From: Cyanobium sp. ARS6
Lineage (GTDB): Bacteria > Cyanobacteriota > Cyanobacteriia > PCC-6307 > Cyanobiaceae
Direction of reading: 5' to 3'
Assembly: GCA_002687115.1 (NCBI GenBank)
Contig: NYZI01000119.1
Location: 1 to 36,076, forward strand
DNA length: 36,076 bases
Below the pieces are notes generated by a model that saw only the letters and a list, made by a program, of their open reading frames with translations, had not been told where the DNA came from and ran no database searches. The translations under genes were made by a program, and so were the position numbers. Below are positions 1-8,412 of the stretch, piece after piece (the first letter of the stretch is position 1; every line of letters begins with the position of its first letter).

Positions 1-36
1 CAATACCTTTCGGATGTTGTTCACTCTGAACTGTTC

Positions 37-627
37 ATGAATTCCGAGGACCGCTCCGAATCCCTGGGCACCTTCAAAGCCTTCTCGATCGCAGAGGGCA
101 TTCTTCTGATTGTTCTCGGCGTCCTGGCCCTGATCTTCCCAGTACTCGCGTCGTTCTGGACCACAGGTGTGATTGCCGTTCTGTTTCTCGTCGGTGGTGT
201 GGTCGGCTGGGTCAGCAACCTTGCGCGTTCCGGCCGGATGGGTCGCTGGATCTGCTTCTGGCGTCTTGTGGTGTCCACGTTGTTCATCGTTGCCGGCGGC
301 TCGATGATCAGTAACTTCCGTGATCCCGGTGACGCCGCAGAGCAAGTTGCTGCGTTTGCCTTGGCCATCGGCATCGTTTTTCTCGTGGAGGGCGTCGTGG
401 CCTTCTTCAACGGACTGGCCAACAGCGGTCAGCCCGGGGCTGGATGGGCCATCGCCAACGGAGTCATCACCTTCATCCTCGGCCTGCTGATCGTCACCCT
501 GAAGTTCTGGGGCCTGCTCTGGGTGCTCGGAACCCTGGTCGGCATCAGTTTCCTGTTCAGCGGAATCGAGCTGATTGCGTTCAGCTCCAGCATCGATGAC
601 GGTCAGGATCCCCCTGCTGTCGCTTGA
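37..627 (+). CDS. HdeD/DUF308 family membrane protein
   Basis: A 196-residue, very hydrophobic protein with about six predicted membrane helices in three hairpins. This matches the HdeD-like DUF308 family, named after an E. coli acid-resistance membrane protein whose biochemical activity is unknown. The first helix follows a short polar N-terminus (residues 1-17), and the C-terminus is short, acidic and polar. The ATG lies only 36 bases from the window edge, so any upstream partner is out of view. Two hairpins follow the stop codon, and the second carries a T-run suited to ending this transcript. The family call rests on hydrophobicity pattern and resemblance. No specific role can be inferred here. 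Confidence 0.8.
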   Translation: MNSEDRSESLGTFKAFSIAEGILLIVLGVLALIFPVLASFWTTGVIAVLFLVGGVVGWVSNLARSGRMGRWICFWRLVVSTLFIVAGGSMISNFRDPGDAAEQVAAFALAIGIVFLVEGVVAFFNGLANSGQPGAGWAIANGVITFILGLLIVTLKFWGLLWVLGTLVGISFLFSGIELIAFSSSIDDGQDPPAVA

Positions 628-660
628 ACAACACAGGCTGAAACAAGCCTGAAGCAACAA

Positions 661-694
661 ACCCAAGGAGCAGCTGATCGCTGTCTCCTTGGGT
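661..694 (-). terminator. Intrinsic terminator for the minus strand (cyAbrB side)
   Basis: A perfect 10-bp outer stem (661-670 with 685-694) continues into a 4-bp inner stem (671-674 with 680-683), with a one-base bulge and a five-base loop. Read on the minus strand, the stem is followed by a T-rich stretch (TTTGTTG, 654-660). This suits termination of the cyAbrB transcript, and perhaps of the ctaCDE transcript upstream of it. Confidence 0.6.
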
Positions 695-728
695 CAAGGT
701 CATGGCTGAACGAACTGCGTGATCGATG

Positions 729-754
729 CCCTGACAAAAAAGTCAGGGATTTTT
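729..754 (+). terminator. Intrinsic terminator for the plus strand (HdeD-like gene)
   Basis: A perfect 7-bp stem (CCCTGAC at 729-735, GTCAGGG at 742-748) encloses a six-A loop and is followed by a five-T run at 750-754. This is a textbook arrangement for ending the plus-strand transcript of the HdeD-like gene. It stops three bases before the cyAbrB stop codon on the opposite strand. Confidence 0.75.
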
Positions 755-756
755 AG

Positions 757-1113
757 TCAGCTGGATTCGGCAAGCGGCAGAAGCGTGATCGTGCCGGAAT
801 CCCTGTTCAGTTCAATCCTGAATTCCTGGCCTGGAACAAGATCAAGGCGTTTGGTGTAGGCATGACCAATCAGCAGATTGCCGTTGCCGTGAACACGAGT
901 GCGGAACTCTGCCTGCCGTCCTCGGCTGCCGCCGCCTGAACCGCCATTGCTGGAGGGAAGTTTGTATCCCTTGGCTTCCACAAGGGCTCTGTAGAAACTT
1001 TTGCGCATCAGACGGCCACTCGGACCGACATAACCGCAGCCCCGTGCAATTTCATCTTCCGGGCGGTTGCTGAGAGCCCGCGCCTTGTTCAGTAATTCCT
1101 CTCCAACCAGCAT
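757..1113 (-). CDS. cyAbrB-type (AbrB family) transcriptional regulator
   Basis: A 118-residue protein resembling cyanobacterial AbrB-like DNA-binding regulators, which in other cyanobacteria act in carbon/nitrogen balance. The N-terminal part (MLVGEELLNKARAL, then the RGCGY segment at about 26-32) matches the usual cyAbrB opening. A Gly/Ser-rich linker lies near residues 57-66. The C-terminal half has the HGNGNLLIGHAYT and LDLVPGQEFRIEL segments of the AbrB swapped-hairpin DNA-binding fold. The reading frame is open further upstream, with an ATG at 1173, but the family opening starts at 1113; neither has a clear Shine-Dalgarno. It lies 95 bases downstream of ctaE on the same strand, so co-transcription with the oxidase genes is possible but unproven. 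Confidence 0.82.
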   Translation of the reverse strand: MLVGEELLNKARALSNRPEDEIARGCGYVGPSGRLMRKSFYRALVEAKGYKLPSSNGGSGGGSRGRQAEFRTRVHGNGNLLIGHAYTKRLDLVPGQEFRIELNRDSGTITLLPLAESS

Positions 1114-1208
1114 GTCTATCGGAAAAGACACAATAATTCTGACTCCAGACTGCAACCCGGGCAAGGATTCCATCGAAGTTCTGTCACTTGATTCGATCTC
1201 GATGCTCG

Positions 1209-1823
1209 TCAGATCAGGTACAGAATCACAAACAGAATGACCCAGATTCCATCCACGAAATGCCAGTAGAGCTCGGCTGCCTCGAGTGGAAAATGATTGC
1301 TGGCCGTGACACGACCTGAAGGTGAGCGGCATTGCCACCACACAATCAGGATCATCAGTGTCCCCAGGGTCACGTGCAGCCCGTGGAATCCGGTGAGGGC
1401 ATAAAAAGTGCTGGCGTAGAGATTGTCGGTGAGCCCGAAGGGCAGAGTGAAGTACTCGACCATCTGACTGGCGAGAAAGCCAAGCCCGAGAAAGGCGGTC
1501 AGCATCAGCCAGAGGCGGCAGCGCTCGTTGTTCTGTCTGCGCAGGTTCACGCCGGCGCGGTGAAAGGTTGCACTGCTCACCAGCAGCAGGATGGTGTTGA
1601 GCGTTGGGAGCGGCAGTTCAAGCTCGTAGATCGCACCTGGCATCAACGGATTCACAGCCCTGAAAGTGAGATAGGCGGCGAAGAATCCGGCGAACGTCAT
1701 GGCGTCAGCCACGAGGAAGGTGGCCAGACCGAACATGCGGTGGTCCGGATGTTCAGCTCCGTGATCTGCAACGTGGTCATCCAGATGGTCGAACTGAGCG
1801 TTGGGAGGAGTGAGTGATGTCAT
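1209..1823 (-). CDS. ctaE: Cytochrome c oxidase subunit III
   Basis: A 204-residue integral membrane protein with about five helices, the size of the short cyanobacterial form of subunit III (longer homologues have seven helices). Recognisable segments are FGLATFLVADAMTFAGFFAAY, with the conserved helix after an acidic, His-rich N-terminus, and GFHGLHVTLGTLMI near residue 144, a family hallmark. The C-terminal helix contains AAELYWHFVDGIWVILF. Subunit III stabilises the catalytic core of the aa3-type terminal oxidase in thylakoid or cytoplasmic membrane. Its ATG overlaps the ctaD stop by four bases (ATGA), indicating translational coupling at the end of ctaC-ctaD-ctaE. Confidence 0.96.
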   Translation of the reverse strand: MTSLTPPNAQFDHLDDHVADHGAEHPDHRMFGLATFLVADAMTFAGFFAAYLTFRAVNPLMPGAIYELELPLPTLNTILLLVSSATFHRAGVNLRRQNNERCRLWLMLTAFLGLGFLASQMVEYFTLPFGLTDNLYASTFYALTGFHGLHVTLGTLMILIVWWQCRSPSGRVTASNHFPLEAAELYWHFVDGIWVILFVILYLI

Positions 1824-3490
1824 TGACCACCTCTCCAGAGATCACTGCCGCTGGCGGAGTTCAGATCAATCTCGTTGGCGGGGGTGCCATAGCCGTAGGG
1901 ATGGGTCACAAGAGGGGGTTCGCCTTTCCAGTTCTCAACCGGTGGTGGTGATGAGGTCAACCATTCGGGAGTGAGTGCCCGCCACGGGTTGTCTCCTGCG
2001 ATGGCGCCATAGAAAGCACTCGCTATCACATTCCAGAGGAATGGAAGGGTGCTGATGGCCATCAGCAGCGCTCCTGCGCTGCTGATCTGATTGACAAGCT
2101 GAAACTGTGGGTCGTATTCGGCACCCCGTCTTGGCATGCCGTTCAGGCCGAGCCAGTGCTGAGGAGCAAAGCAAAGGTTGAAGCCAACGAAGGTCAGCAG
2201 GAAATGCAAACGGCCGAGATGCTCATCAAGCATGCGCCCGGTGATCTTGGGGTACCAGTGATAGATCGATGCAAAAATCACAAACACCGAACCTCCGTAG
2301 ACGATGTAGTGAAAGTGGGCAACAACGAAGTAGGTGTCATGAACGTGAACGTCAAAAGGCACCTGTGCGAGGGCGACGCCAGTGATTCCGCCAAGCACGA
2401 AGTTCACAATGAAGCCGCAGGAAAAGAGCACAGCACTGTTGAGACTGATACGTCCGCCCCAAAGCGTTGCCAGCCAGTTGAAGAATTTGATTCCAGTGGG
2501 CACGGCAATGAATGCCGTTGCGATGGTGAAGAAAAGACGCATCCAGGGCGGAGTGCCACTCGTGAACATGTGGTGAGCCCACACCACCAGCCCCAGGCCG
2601 ACGATGGCCATAATTGAATACACCATGGTGGTGTAACCAAACAGGGGTTTGCGGCAGTGAACCGGAAGGATCTCACTCACCAGGCCAAAGGCAGGCAGCA
2701 CCATGATGTAAACCGCGGGATGGGAATAAAACCAGAAAAGATGCTGGTAAACGACAACATTTCCGCCCATTCCAGGATTGAAAAAACCAGTGTGAGCAAC
2801 GATGTCGAAGCTCAGCATGATCAGGGTGCCCGCGAGAACCGGAGTGGAGAGCACCACAAGAATGCTGGTGCCAAGCATCGCCCAGCAGTACATCGGAAGC
2901 TGCATCAGCTTCAGTCCCGGGCGACGGAGCTTGAGAATCGTTGCGATGAAATTAATGCCACCGAAGATTGAACTTCCACCGAGAAGAAGAACACTCAGGA
3001 TCCAGATGATCTGACCGGTTGCAGGTGTTGTGATGCTGAGAGGCGGATACGCTGTCCAGCCTGACTGGGCAGCACCTGTGATGAAATAACTGCTGATCAG
3101 CATCAATCCAGCTGGAGGAATGAGCCAAAAAGCAACCGCATTCAGCCTGGGATAAGCCATGTCCCTGGCGCCCACATAGAAGGGAATCAGATAATTGCCG
3201 AAAGCCCCATTGACCACGGGAACGATCCAGAGAAAGATCATCACTGTTCCGTGCAGTGTGAGGATCTGGTTGTAGACATCTCTGGCCATGAAATCTGAAA
3301 CCGGACTCAACAGTTCGGTTCTGATCGCGCCTGCCATGGCTCCGCCGATCAGATAAAAGGCAAATCCGCAGACGAGATACTGGATGCCGATCACCTTGTG
3401 GTCAACGCTGAAACTCAGGTAGCGGAGCCACCCCTCCGGTTGCAGAGACGGTGAAGTCGGCGCTGTTTTCTGGGGAGCGGTGATCGTCAT
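1820..3490 (-). CDS. ctaD: Cytochrome c oxidase subunit I (A2-type heme-copper oxidase)
   Basis: The 556-residue catalytic subunit, which reduces O2 at a heme a3/CuB centre and pumps protons. It has twelve expected membrane helices. The CuB region contains YSHPAVYIMVLP, in which the glutamate of the A1-type HPEVY motif is replaced and a YS pair precedes HP; this marks the A2 subtype. Other landmarks are the HHMFTSG loop and the heme-ligand region HDTYFVVAHFHY near residue 385. The start is the ATG at 3490, which overlaps the ctaC stop by four bases; the downstream overlap with ctaE is the same. The window also holds ctaA and ctaB, the enzymes that make its heme A cofactor. Confidence 0.98.
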   Translation of the reverse strand: MTITAPQKTAPTSPSLQPEGWLRYLSFSVDHKVIGIQYLVCGFAFYLIGGAMAGAIRTELLSPVSDFMARDVYNQILTLHGTVMIFLWIVPVVNGAFGNYLIPFYVGARDMAYPRLNAVAFWLIPPAGLMLISSYFITGAAQSGWTAYPPLSITTPATGQIIWILSVLLLGGSSIFGGINFIATILKLRRPGLKLMQLPMYCWAMLGTSILVVLSTPVLAGTLIMLSFDIVAHTGFFNPGMGGNVVVYQHLFWFYSHPAVYIMVLPAFGLVSEILPVHCRKPLFGYTTMVYSIMAIVGLGLVVWAHHMFTSGTPPWMRLFFTIATAFIAVPTGIKFFNWLATLWGGRISLNSAVLFSCGFIVNFVLGGITGVALAQVPFDVHVHDTYFVVAHFHYIVYGGSVFVIFASIYHWYPKITGRMLDEHLGRLHFLLTFVGFNLCFAPQHWLGLNGMPRRGAEYDPQFQLVNQISSAGALLMAISTLPFLWNVIASAFYGAIAGDNPWRALTPEWLTSSPPPVENWKGEPPLVTHPYGYGTPANEIDLNSASGSDLWRGGQ

Positions 3491-4311
3491 GCTTCGGCTG
3501 CTGGGATCTTTCGGTTGGACTGGAGCCAGCTATCGAAGTCATCGGCGCTGTCAACCACGACACTCGAGCGCATGCCTCCGTGATATGGGCCGCAGAGCTC
3601 TGCGCATACGATCGAATAGTTGCCCGTTCGTGTCGGGGTGAAGTCGAGGACAGTCGGCTGCCCGGGAATGACGTCCTGCTTCAGGCGGAATTCCGGAATC
3701 CAGAATGCATGGATCACGTCTTTGGCCTCCATTTTCAGTGAAACCGGCCGGTCAACGGGGACATGCATTTCTCCGGAGATGATGTCGCCGTCGGGGTAAT
3801 GAAAGAGAAAAGCGAACTGCATCGCTGTGACCTCGATGGGTAATGGCGCGATGCCCACTGTTGTTGCCGTCTGGGAGTCCTGTGTTGAACCAATGCCACC
3901 CCAGATGCGTTGATCGACCATCGTCTCCGAGCCGTGATCGCCATGGCCAAGAGGCACCATTCCTCCCATGCGTTCGTAGATGTCGTAGCTGTACAGCCCT
4001 ACGAACAGAACCACGATGGCAGGGACTGCTGTCCAGAACACTTCAAGAGGAAGATTGCCCTCCAGAGCCAGTCCATCGCCGAGCTGTCCTGGCCGACGAC
4101 GGAAACGGACAAGACTGAACACAATCAGACCGACTATCCCCACAAAAAGGATTGTGCCGATGCTGAACAAAACACGAAACAACTCGTCGTAAATGGGGGC
4201 ATTAGCGCTTGCGTCAACAGGCAGCAGGTTGATGTTCTGGCCGATCCATAACCCCCCGAGCACGAGGAGCATTCCCAGAACCAGGGTCAGAATTGCTGAG
4301 GGGATGGGCAC
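3487..4311 (-). CDS. ctaC: Cytochrome c oxidase subunit II
   Basis: Subunit II accepts electrons from cytochrome c or plastocyanin through a binuclear CuA centre on the periplasmic or lumenal side. The CuA ligand motif CAELCGPYHGGM lies at about residues 236-247, with the first histidine in VIHAFWIP near 201. Two N-terminal membrane helices anchor the copper domain. The QFAFLFHYP segment has Phe where many homologues have Trp, as in other cyanobacterial enzymes. I chose the GTG at 4311: a GAGG box (4318-4321) sits six bases upstream, and the protein then opens with the hydrophobic first helix. The frame is open back to a TTG at 4383, which would add 24 unlikely residues. It is the first gene of ctaCDE. 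Confidence 0.93.
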   Translation of the reverse strand: MPIPSAILTLVLGMLLVLGGLWIGQNINLLPVDASANAPIYDELFRVLFSIGTILFVGIVGLIVFSLVRFRRRPGQLGDGLALEGNLPLEVFWTAVPAIVVLFVGLYSYDIYERMGGMVPLGHGDHGSETMVDQRIWGGIGSTQDSQTATTVGIAPLPIEVTAMQFAFLFHYPDGDIISGEMHVPVDRPVSLKMEAKDVIHAFWIPEFRLKQDVIPGQPTVLDFTPTRTGNYSIVCAELCGPYHGGMRSSVVVDSADDFDSWLQSNRKIPAAEA

Positions 4312-4538
4312 CCCGAACCTCAACTTATGTCTCTTCAGGCTATGGAGGTTGATAACAATCACCACGTGTTGATTGTTAAGCAAGCCTGAAAATCCTTCGG
4401 GTTTTCTGAGTTCAAGGGTGCTCTTGTCAGCAAAGTCGCATCAAGTCTGAAAATTATGATGTTGCAGTCAGCTACACATCGTGCCGTTCTGATTCAGAGA
4501 GCTACGTTCCGTGGATAACCATCTCCATTAAGGAGTTT
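4312..4538. promoter_or_regulatory. Divergent promoter region between ctaC and ctaA
   Basis: This 227-bp gap separates the two oxidase transcription units, so it should hold both promoters. A hairpin (stem GAAAATCC at 4388-4395, one G-T pair, three-base loop, GGGTTTTC at 4399-4406) would lie in the ctaC leader or upstream of it. TATGAT at 4455-4460 is the best -10-like element for ctaA, but no convincing -35 is placed for it. AGGAG at 4531-4535 is the ctaA ribosome binding site. No recognised operator was found by eye. Confidence 0.45.
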
Positions 4539-5471
4539 GTGTTGACTGCATCGTCGTTAATTCCGGTTCGTCTACGCCTAGCGCAGTTGGCTGCCCATCT
4601 TGTGGTGGCACTTGTGGTTCTGGTGGTGATCGGCGGAGCGACGAGGGTCATGCAGGCGGGTCTCGCCTGTCCAGACTGGCCTCTCTGTTACGGCTCGCTG
4701 CTGCCTGGACGTCAGATGAACGTTCAGGTCTTCCTTGAGTGGTTTCACCGTCTCGATGCCTTTGTGGTCGGCGTGGCACTGCTGGTGCAGATGGTTGTCG
4801 TCTGGTGGTATCGCCGAGAGCTGCCCGGATGGTTGCTGCCGCTCAGTGTGCTGCTGGTGCTGATGGTCGCCATGCAGGGAGGTCTGGGCGCGCTCACGGT
4901 GTTGAAGCTGTTGCCCTCCGCGGTGGTCACGTCTCATCTGGCTCTGGCTCTCATGCTGGTAATCACCGTCAGTGGTCTCACCCAGGTCCTTCTGGCCCCC
5001 TCCGGGTCCGAGGCTGCCCCCCGCTGGTGGATTGTGCTCGGCTCACTGAGTGTGCTGGCTGTTTCAGCGCAGTGTCTGCTGGGTGCAGGAATGGCCACGT
5101 CCTGGGCGTCTCAGCGCTGTCTTGATGCAGGTCAGGCCTGTCAATGGCTCCACTGGCATCGTGTCTCAGCAACGCCGGCAGCTCTTTCTGTGCTGCTGTT
5201 CGTGCTGGTTGCTCTGCTGGGTGGGCGCTGGGGCCGACAACAGTGGCCGCTGCTGTTGATGGCTCCTCTGCTTGTTGTCACGCAGATCGGCCTTGGTGTG
5301 ACGACGTTGCGTCTGGGTCTATCGCAGCCCGCAGTGACCGTTGCTCATCAGCTGGTGGCCTGCCTGCTGGTCGCGGTTCTGGCAGGTCTGACCTGCAGGC
5401 GTCAACCTCCTGCATCCGATCCGCTCCCCGTCGTTGTCGACTCTTCCGCCCTGGAGGCGTGTCATGGCTAG
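4539..5471 (+). CDS. ctaA: Heme A synthase (COX15/CtaA family)
   Basis: A 310-residue, eight-helix membrane protein that oxidises the C8 methyl of heme O to the formyl of heme A, the cofactor of the aa3 oxidase encoded divergently. Family landmarks are [21 protein letters not shown] near residues 32-52, [14 protein letters not shown] with the heme-ligand histidine near 69, a central HLALALML helix and a second half with HWHRVSA and [10 protein letters not shown] histidines. An AGGAG box at 4531-4535 precedes two possible starts, GTG at 4539 (spacing 3) and TTG at 4542 (spacing 6), so the first residue is uncertain by one codon. The 3' end overlaps ctaB by eight bases. Confidence 0.95.
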   Translation: MLTASSLIPVRLRLAQLAAHLVVALVVLVVIGGATRVMQAGLACPDWPLCYGSLLPGRQMNVQVFLEWFHRLDAFVVGVALLVQMVVVWWYRRELPGWLLPLSVLLVLMVAMQGGLGALTVLKLLPSAVVTSHLALALMLVITVSGLTQVLLAPSGSEAAPRWWIVLGSLSVLAVSAQCLLGAGMATSWASQRCLDAGQACQWLHWHRVSATPAALSVLLFVLVALLGGRWGRQQWPLLLMAPLLVVTQIGLGVTTLRLGLSQPAVTVAHQLVACLLVAVLAGLTCRRQPPASDPLPVVVDSSALEACHG

Positions 5472-6471
5472 TTCCAGCACAGCTGCATCCTCGGCTCCGC
5501 TCACGCGCGAGCAGATTGTTCCTTCACGCAAGCGCATCAAGCTTCCTCCCTGGCTTGAAGTGGCCAAGCCGCGCCTGATCCCACTGCTGCTGGCGACCAC
5601 ACTCGGCGGTATGGCTCTGACCGAGGGCTGGCCGCTGTCCTCTCCAAGGTTGGCCTGCACGCTTGGCGGTGGAGCTCTTGCCGCCGCCGCCGCAGGAGTT
5701 CTCAACTGCCTCTGGGAGCAGGAACTCGATGGCCGCATGCAACGCACAAGTGGGCGTGCTCTGCCCTCGGGTCGGCTCTCGCCAACAGCCGCTTTCGCCG
5801 GCGCAGTTTCCTGCACCCTGGCCGCGGCAATGCTGCTTGTCAGCGGTGTGAACTGTCTCGCCGCAGGCCTGTCGCTGCTCGGACTCTGCAGCTATGTCCT
5901 GCTGTACACGGCATTGCTCAAGCCACGAACATCGCAGAACATCGTGATCGGCGGTGTCGCCGGCGCCATCCCTCCACTGGTGGGTGCAGCAGCTGCAACC
6001 GGTCATGTGGGGCTGGGGGGTTGGTGGCTTTTTGCGCTCGTAATGGTCTGGACGCCCGCGCATTTCTGGGCTCTTGCCCTGCTTCTGCGAGATGACTACC
6101 GGGAAGTAGGCATTCCCATGCTGCCTGTGGTGGAGGGGTCGGTCGTTACCGCTCGAGCCATCCGCCGTTATGGCTGGGCCACGGTTCTGGTCAGCATGTT
6201 CGGGATCTGGGCGCTGCCGGAGGGAGGGCTTTTCTATGGCCTGCTGTTGCTGCCCTTCAACGGGCGACTGCTTCAGATGGTCGGCAGACTCGCTGAAGAG
6301 CCTGACAGCATCGATCGCGCCAAAGGTCTGTTTCGCTGGTCGATTCTCTATCTCTTCGGGATCTGCCTGTTGCTGATCATCAGCCGATTCTCCGCTGCTT
6401 CCCTGTTCGACCTTCAACTCAGGGAGTGGCTGATGACTGTCGCCGCAGGCTTCTCTGGGATTGCTTCCTAG
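5464..6471 (+). CDS. ctaB: Protoheme IX farnesyltransferase (heme O synthase)
   Basis: A 335-residue UbiA-superfamily membrane enzyme that transfers a farnesyl group to protoheme to give heme O, the substrate of CtaA. The first Asp-rich motif appears as [18 protein letters not shown], ending in the family's typical MxRTxxR stretch; the first acidic position is Glu. The second polar loop contains [17 protein letters not shown] and later [15 protein letters not shown]. About nine helices are expected. ATG 5464 is preceded by GGAGG at 5453-5457 with six-base spacing, so it is preferred to an in-frame TTG 30 bases upstream. It overlaps ctaA by eight bases and is followed by an ABC exporter. Confidence 0.96.
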   Translation: MASSSTAASSAPLTREQIVPSRKRIKLPPWLEVAKPRLIPLLLATTLGGMALTEGWPLSSPRLACTLGGGALAAAAAGVLNCLWEQELDGRMQRTSGRALPSGRLSPTAAFAGAVSCTLAAAMLLVSGVNCLAAGLSLLGLCSYVLLYTALLKPRTSQNIVIGGVAGAIPPLVGAAAATGHVGLGGWWLFALVMVWTPAHFWALALLLRDDYREVGIPMLPVVEGSVVTARAIRRYGWATVLVSMFGIWALPEGGLFYGLLLLPFNGRLLQMVGRLAEEPDSIDRAKGLFRWSILYLFGICLLLIISRFSAASLFDLQLREWLMTVAAGFSGIAS

Positions 6472-6499
6472 ATTTCAAACGATCGTTTCCGTAGGCGGG

Positions 6500-7513
6500 A
6501 TGTCACTGCTTGAGCTGGATCAACTGGAAAAGTCCTATGGAGCCGTTTCTGCTCTGAACGGACTCAGCCTGTCTGTTCCCTCAGGCTGTCTCTACGGATT
6601 GCTCGGACCAAATGGAGCAGGCAAGACCACAGCACTGCGCATTCTGGCCACGCTGCTTGCTCCAGATCGAGGACGTGTCGTCGTTGCAGGGGTGGATGCG
6701 CTTCAGGAACCAAGAACGGTTCGTCAGCTGATGGGGTATGTGGCTCAGGAGGTGGCGATCGACAAAATTCTCACGGGTCGAGAGCTTCTCGCACTTCAAG
6801 GCGATCTCTACCATCTGCAGCGACAGCACCGGAACCGTCGAATCGATCAGTTGGTGGATCGGATGTCGATGGGTGACTGGATCGATCGTCGCTGCGGCAC
6901 GTATTCCGGTGGAATGCGAAGGCGTCTGGATCTTGCTTCCGGACTGCTGCACCAACCGCAGCTGCTTGTTCTGGATGAGCCAACGGTCGGGCTCGACATC
7001 GAAAGTCGCGCTGTGATCTGGGAGGTGCTTCGTGACCTTCGTGATCAGGGAACCACAATTCTGCTGAGCAGTCATTACCTCGAGGAAGTGGAGGCTCTTG
7101 CTGATCGGATGGCGATCATCGATGCCGGACAGGTGATTGCAGAGGGTGCTCCGGAAGCCCTGAAGCAGCAGCTTGGCGGCGATCGTGTGACCCTGAGAGT
7201 GCGCGAATTCAGCGACCAGCCGGAAGCGGAACGGGTACGCCAGCTTCTTGAAGTGGTGGACGGTGTGAGGCGGATTGTGATCAACCGCGCGCAGGGCTAT
7301 TCACTCAATCTCGTTGTTGATGGAGAGCATGTTCTTGCAACGCTGAAGCAACGACTTGCGGTTGAGAATCTTGATGTCTTCTCCCTGTCACAAAGCCGCC
7401 CCAGTCTCGATGATGTGTACCTGCAGGCCACGGGCCGCACCCTGATGGATGCAGAGCTTGCTGTGGCAGGCCAGCGCGATCCCAAGCAGGAGCGACGACA
7501 GTCGATGCGATGA
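6500..7513 (+). CDS. ABC transporter ATP-binding protein (DrrA/CcmA-like, ABC-2 exporter type)
   Basis: A 337-residue ATPase with every catalytic element: Walker A GPNGAGKTT near residues 37-45, Q-loop in GYVAQE, signature YSGGMRRRL, Walker B LLVLDEPTVGLD and the switch histidine in LLSSHYLEE. A C-terminal extension of about 100 residues after the nucleotide-binding domain resembles that of the daunorubicin-resistance (DrrA) group, which pair with ABC-2 permeases. ATG 6500 gives the normal family opening (SLLELDQLEKSYG); an in-frame TTG 13 codons upstream would overlap ctaB. Its permease begins 37 bases downstream. The substrate is unknown, but position directly after ctaA-ctaB suggests a link to oxidase or heme biogenesis. 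That link is inference. Confidence 0.92.
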   Translation: MSLLELDQLEKSYGAVSALNGLSLSVPSGCLYGLLGPNGAGKTTALRILATLLAPDRGRVVVAGVDALQEPRTVRQLMGYVAQEVAIDKILTGRELLALQGDLYHLQRQHRNRRIDQLVDRMSMGDWIDRRCGTYSGGMRRRLDLASGLLHQPQLLVLDEPTVGLDIESRAVIWEVLRDLRDQGTTILLSSHYLEEVEALADRMAIIDAGQVIAEGAPEALKQQLGGDRVTLRVREFSDQPEAERVRQLLEVVDGVRRIVINRAQGYSLNLVVDGEHVLATLKQRLAVENLDVFSLSQSRPSLDDVYLQATGRTLMDAELAVAGQRDPKQERRQSMR

Positions 7514-7550
7514 AGCCTCTCCTGATGTTCATTCAGTTTCCGTCTTGCCA

Positions 7551-8408
7551 ATGACCAGCCCTGCCCTCAGCACAAGCTCCTCCAGCTCCGACAACGGCTC
7601 TGCCATAGCCGAGCTTCTGCAGGAAACATTCGCGCTCACGCGACGTCTCTTCCTTCAGCTGCAACGGCGTCCCTCAACTTTGGTCGCCGGTGTGCTGCAG
7701 CCATTGATCTGGCTGGTGCTGTTCGGTGCTCTTTTCTCACGTGCACCGGAGGGTCTGCTGCCTGGAGGCATGAGCTACGGACGGTTTCTGGGAGCCGGTG
7801 TCATTGTGTTCACCGCATTCAGTGCTGCTCTCAATGCAGGTCTGCCGGTGATGTTCGACCGTGAATTCGGTTTCCTGAACCGTCTGCTGGTGGCTCCGCT
7901 GCGCAGTCGCAGTTCGATTGTTCTGGCCTCGGTGATCTACATCACAACGCTGAGTCTTGTGCAGAGCCTGGCGATCATGCTCACCGCATCTCTGCTTGGT
8001 TATGGCTGGCCAGGCGCAGCTGGACTGCTGCTGGTGATGGTCACGCTGCTGCTGCTGGGGTTTGCGGTCACGGCCCTCAGCCTCGGGCTGGCGTTTGCCC
8101 TTCCAGGTCACATTGAACTCATTGCGGTGATTTTTGTGGCCAACCTTCCTCTGCTGTTTGCGAGCACGGCGCTGGCCCCTCTGAGCTTCATGCCTCCATG
8201 GCTGGGCTGGCTTGCAGCGTTAAATCCCCTTACCTTCGCGATTGAACCCATTCGTGCCGCTTATGCCGGCCCGCTTGATCTGTCATCGGTTCTGCTGGAA
8301 GCGCCCTACGGCTCTGTCACCGGTACCACCTGTCTTCTGGTGTTGTCGCTGCTGACGGCCGCGTTGTTCCTGCTGATCCGCCCTCTGCTCAACCGCAAGC
8401 TTGCCTGA
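7551..8408 (+). CDS. ABC-2 type transporter permease
   Basis: A 285-residue membrane protein with about six helices, matching the DrrB/ABC-2 permease fold. It has an N-terminal cytoplasmic segment with ALTRRLFLQLQRRP before helix 1, the RPSTLVAGVLQPLIWLVLFG start of helix 1, a conserved central stretch (FDREFGFLNRLLVAPLRSRS near residues 101-120) and the typical late segment GWLAALNPLTFAIEPIRAAY near 223-242. The ATG at 7551 gives a Ser-rich N-terminus of about 15 residues. With the preceding ATPase it should form a homodimeric-type exporter. The last bases (stop 8406-8408) overlap or nearly touch the next gene, so the run is probably one operon. Confidence 0.92.
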   Translation: MTSPALSTSSSSSDNGSAIAELLQETFALTRRLFLQLQRRPSTLVAGVLQPLIWLVLFGALFSRAPEGLLPGGMSYGRFLGAGVIVFTAFSAALNAGLPVMFDREFGFLNRLLVAPLRSRSSIVLASVIYITTLSLVQSLAIMLTASLLGYGWPGAAGLLLVMVTLLLLGFAVTALSLGLAFALPGHIELIAVIFVANLPLLFASTALAPLSFMPPWLGWLAALNPLTFAIEPIRAAYAGPLDLSSVLLEAPYGSVTGTTCLLVLSLLTAALFLLIRPLLNRKLA

Positions 8409-8412
8409 TTCC

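Noticed and set aside
1332-1817. Long plus-strand frame opposite ctaE, with similar shadows opposite ctaD and groEL.
   Set aside because: These are antisense to strongly supported genes and show no domain or sensible composition.
4312-4383. N-terminal extension of CtaC from a TTG at 4383.
   Set aside because: The 24 extra residues are not typical, TTG lacks a binding site and GTG 4311 has GAGG at good spacing.
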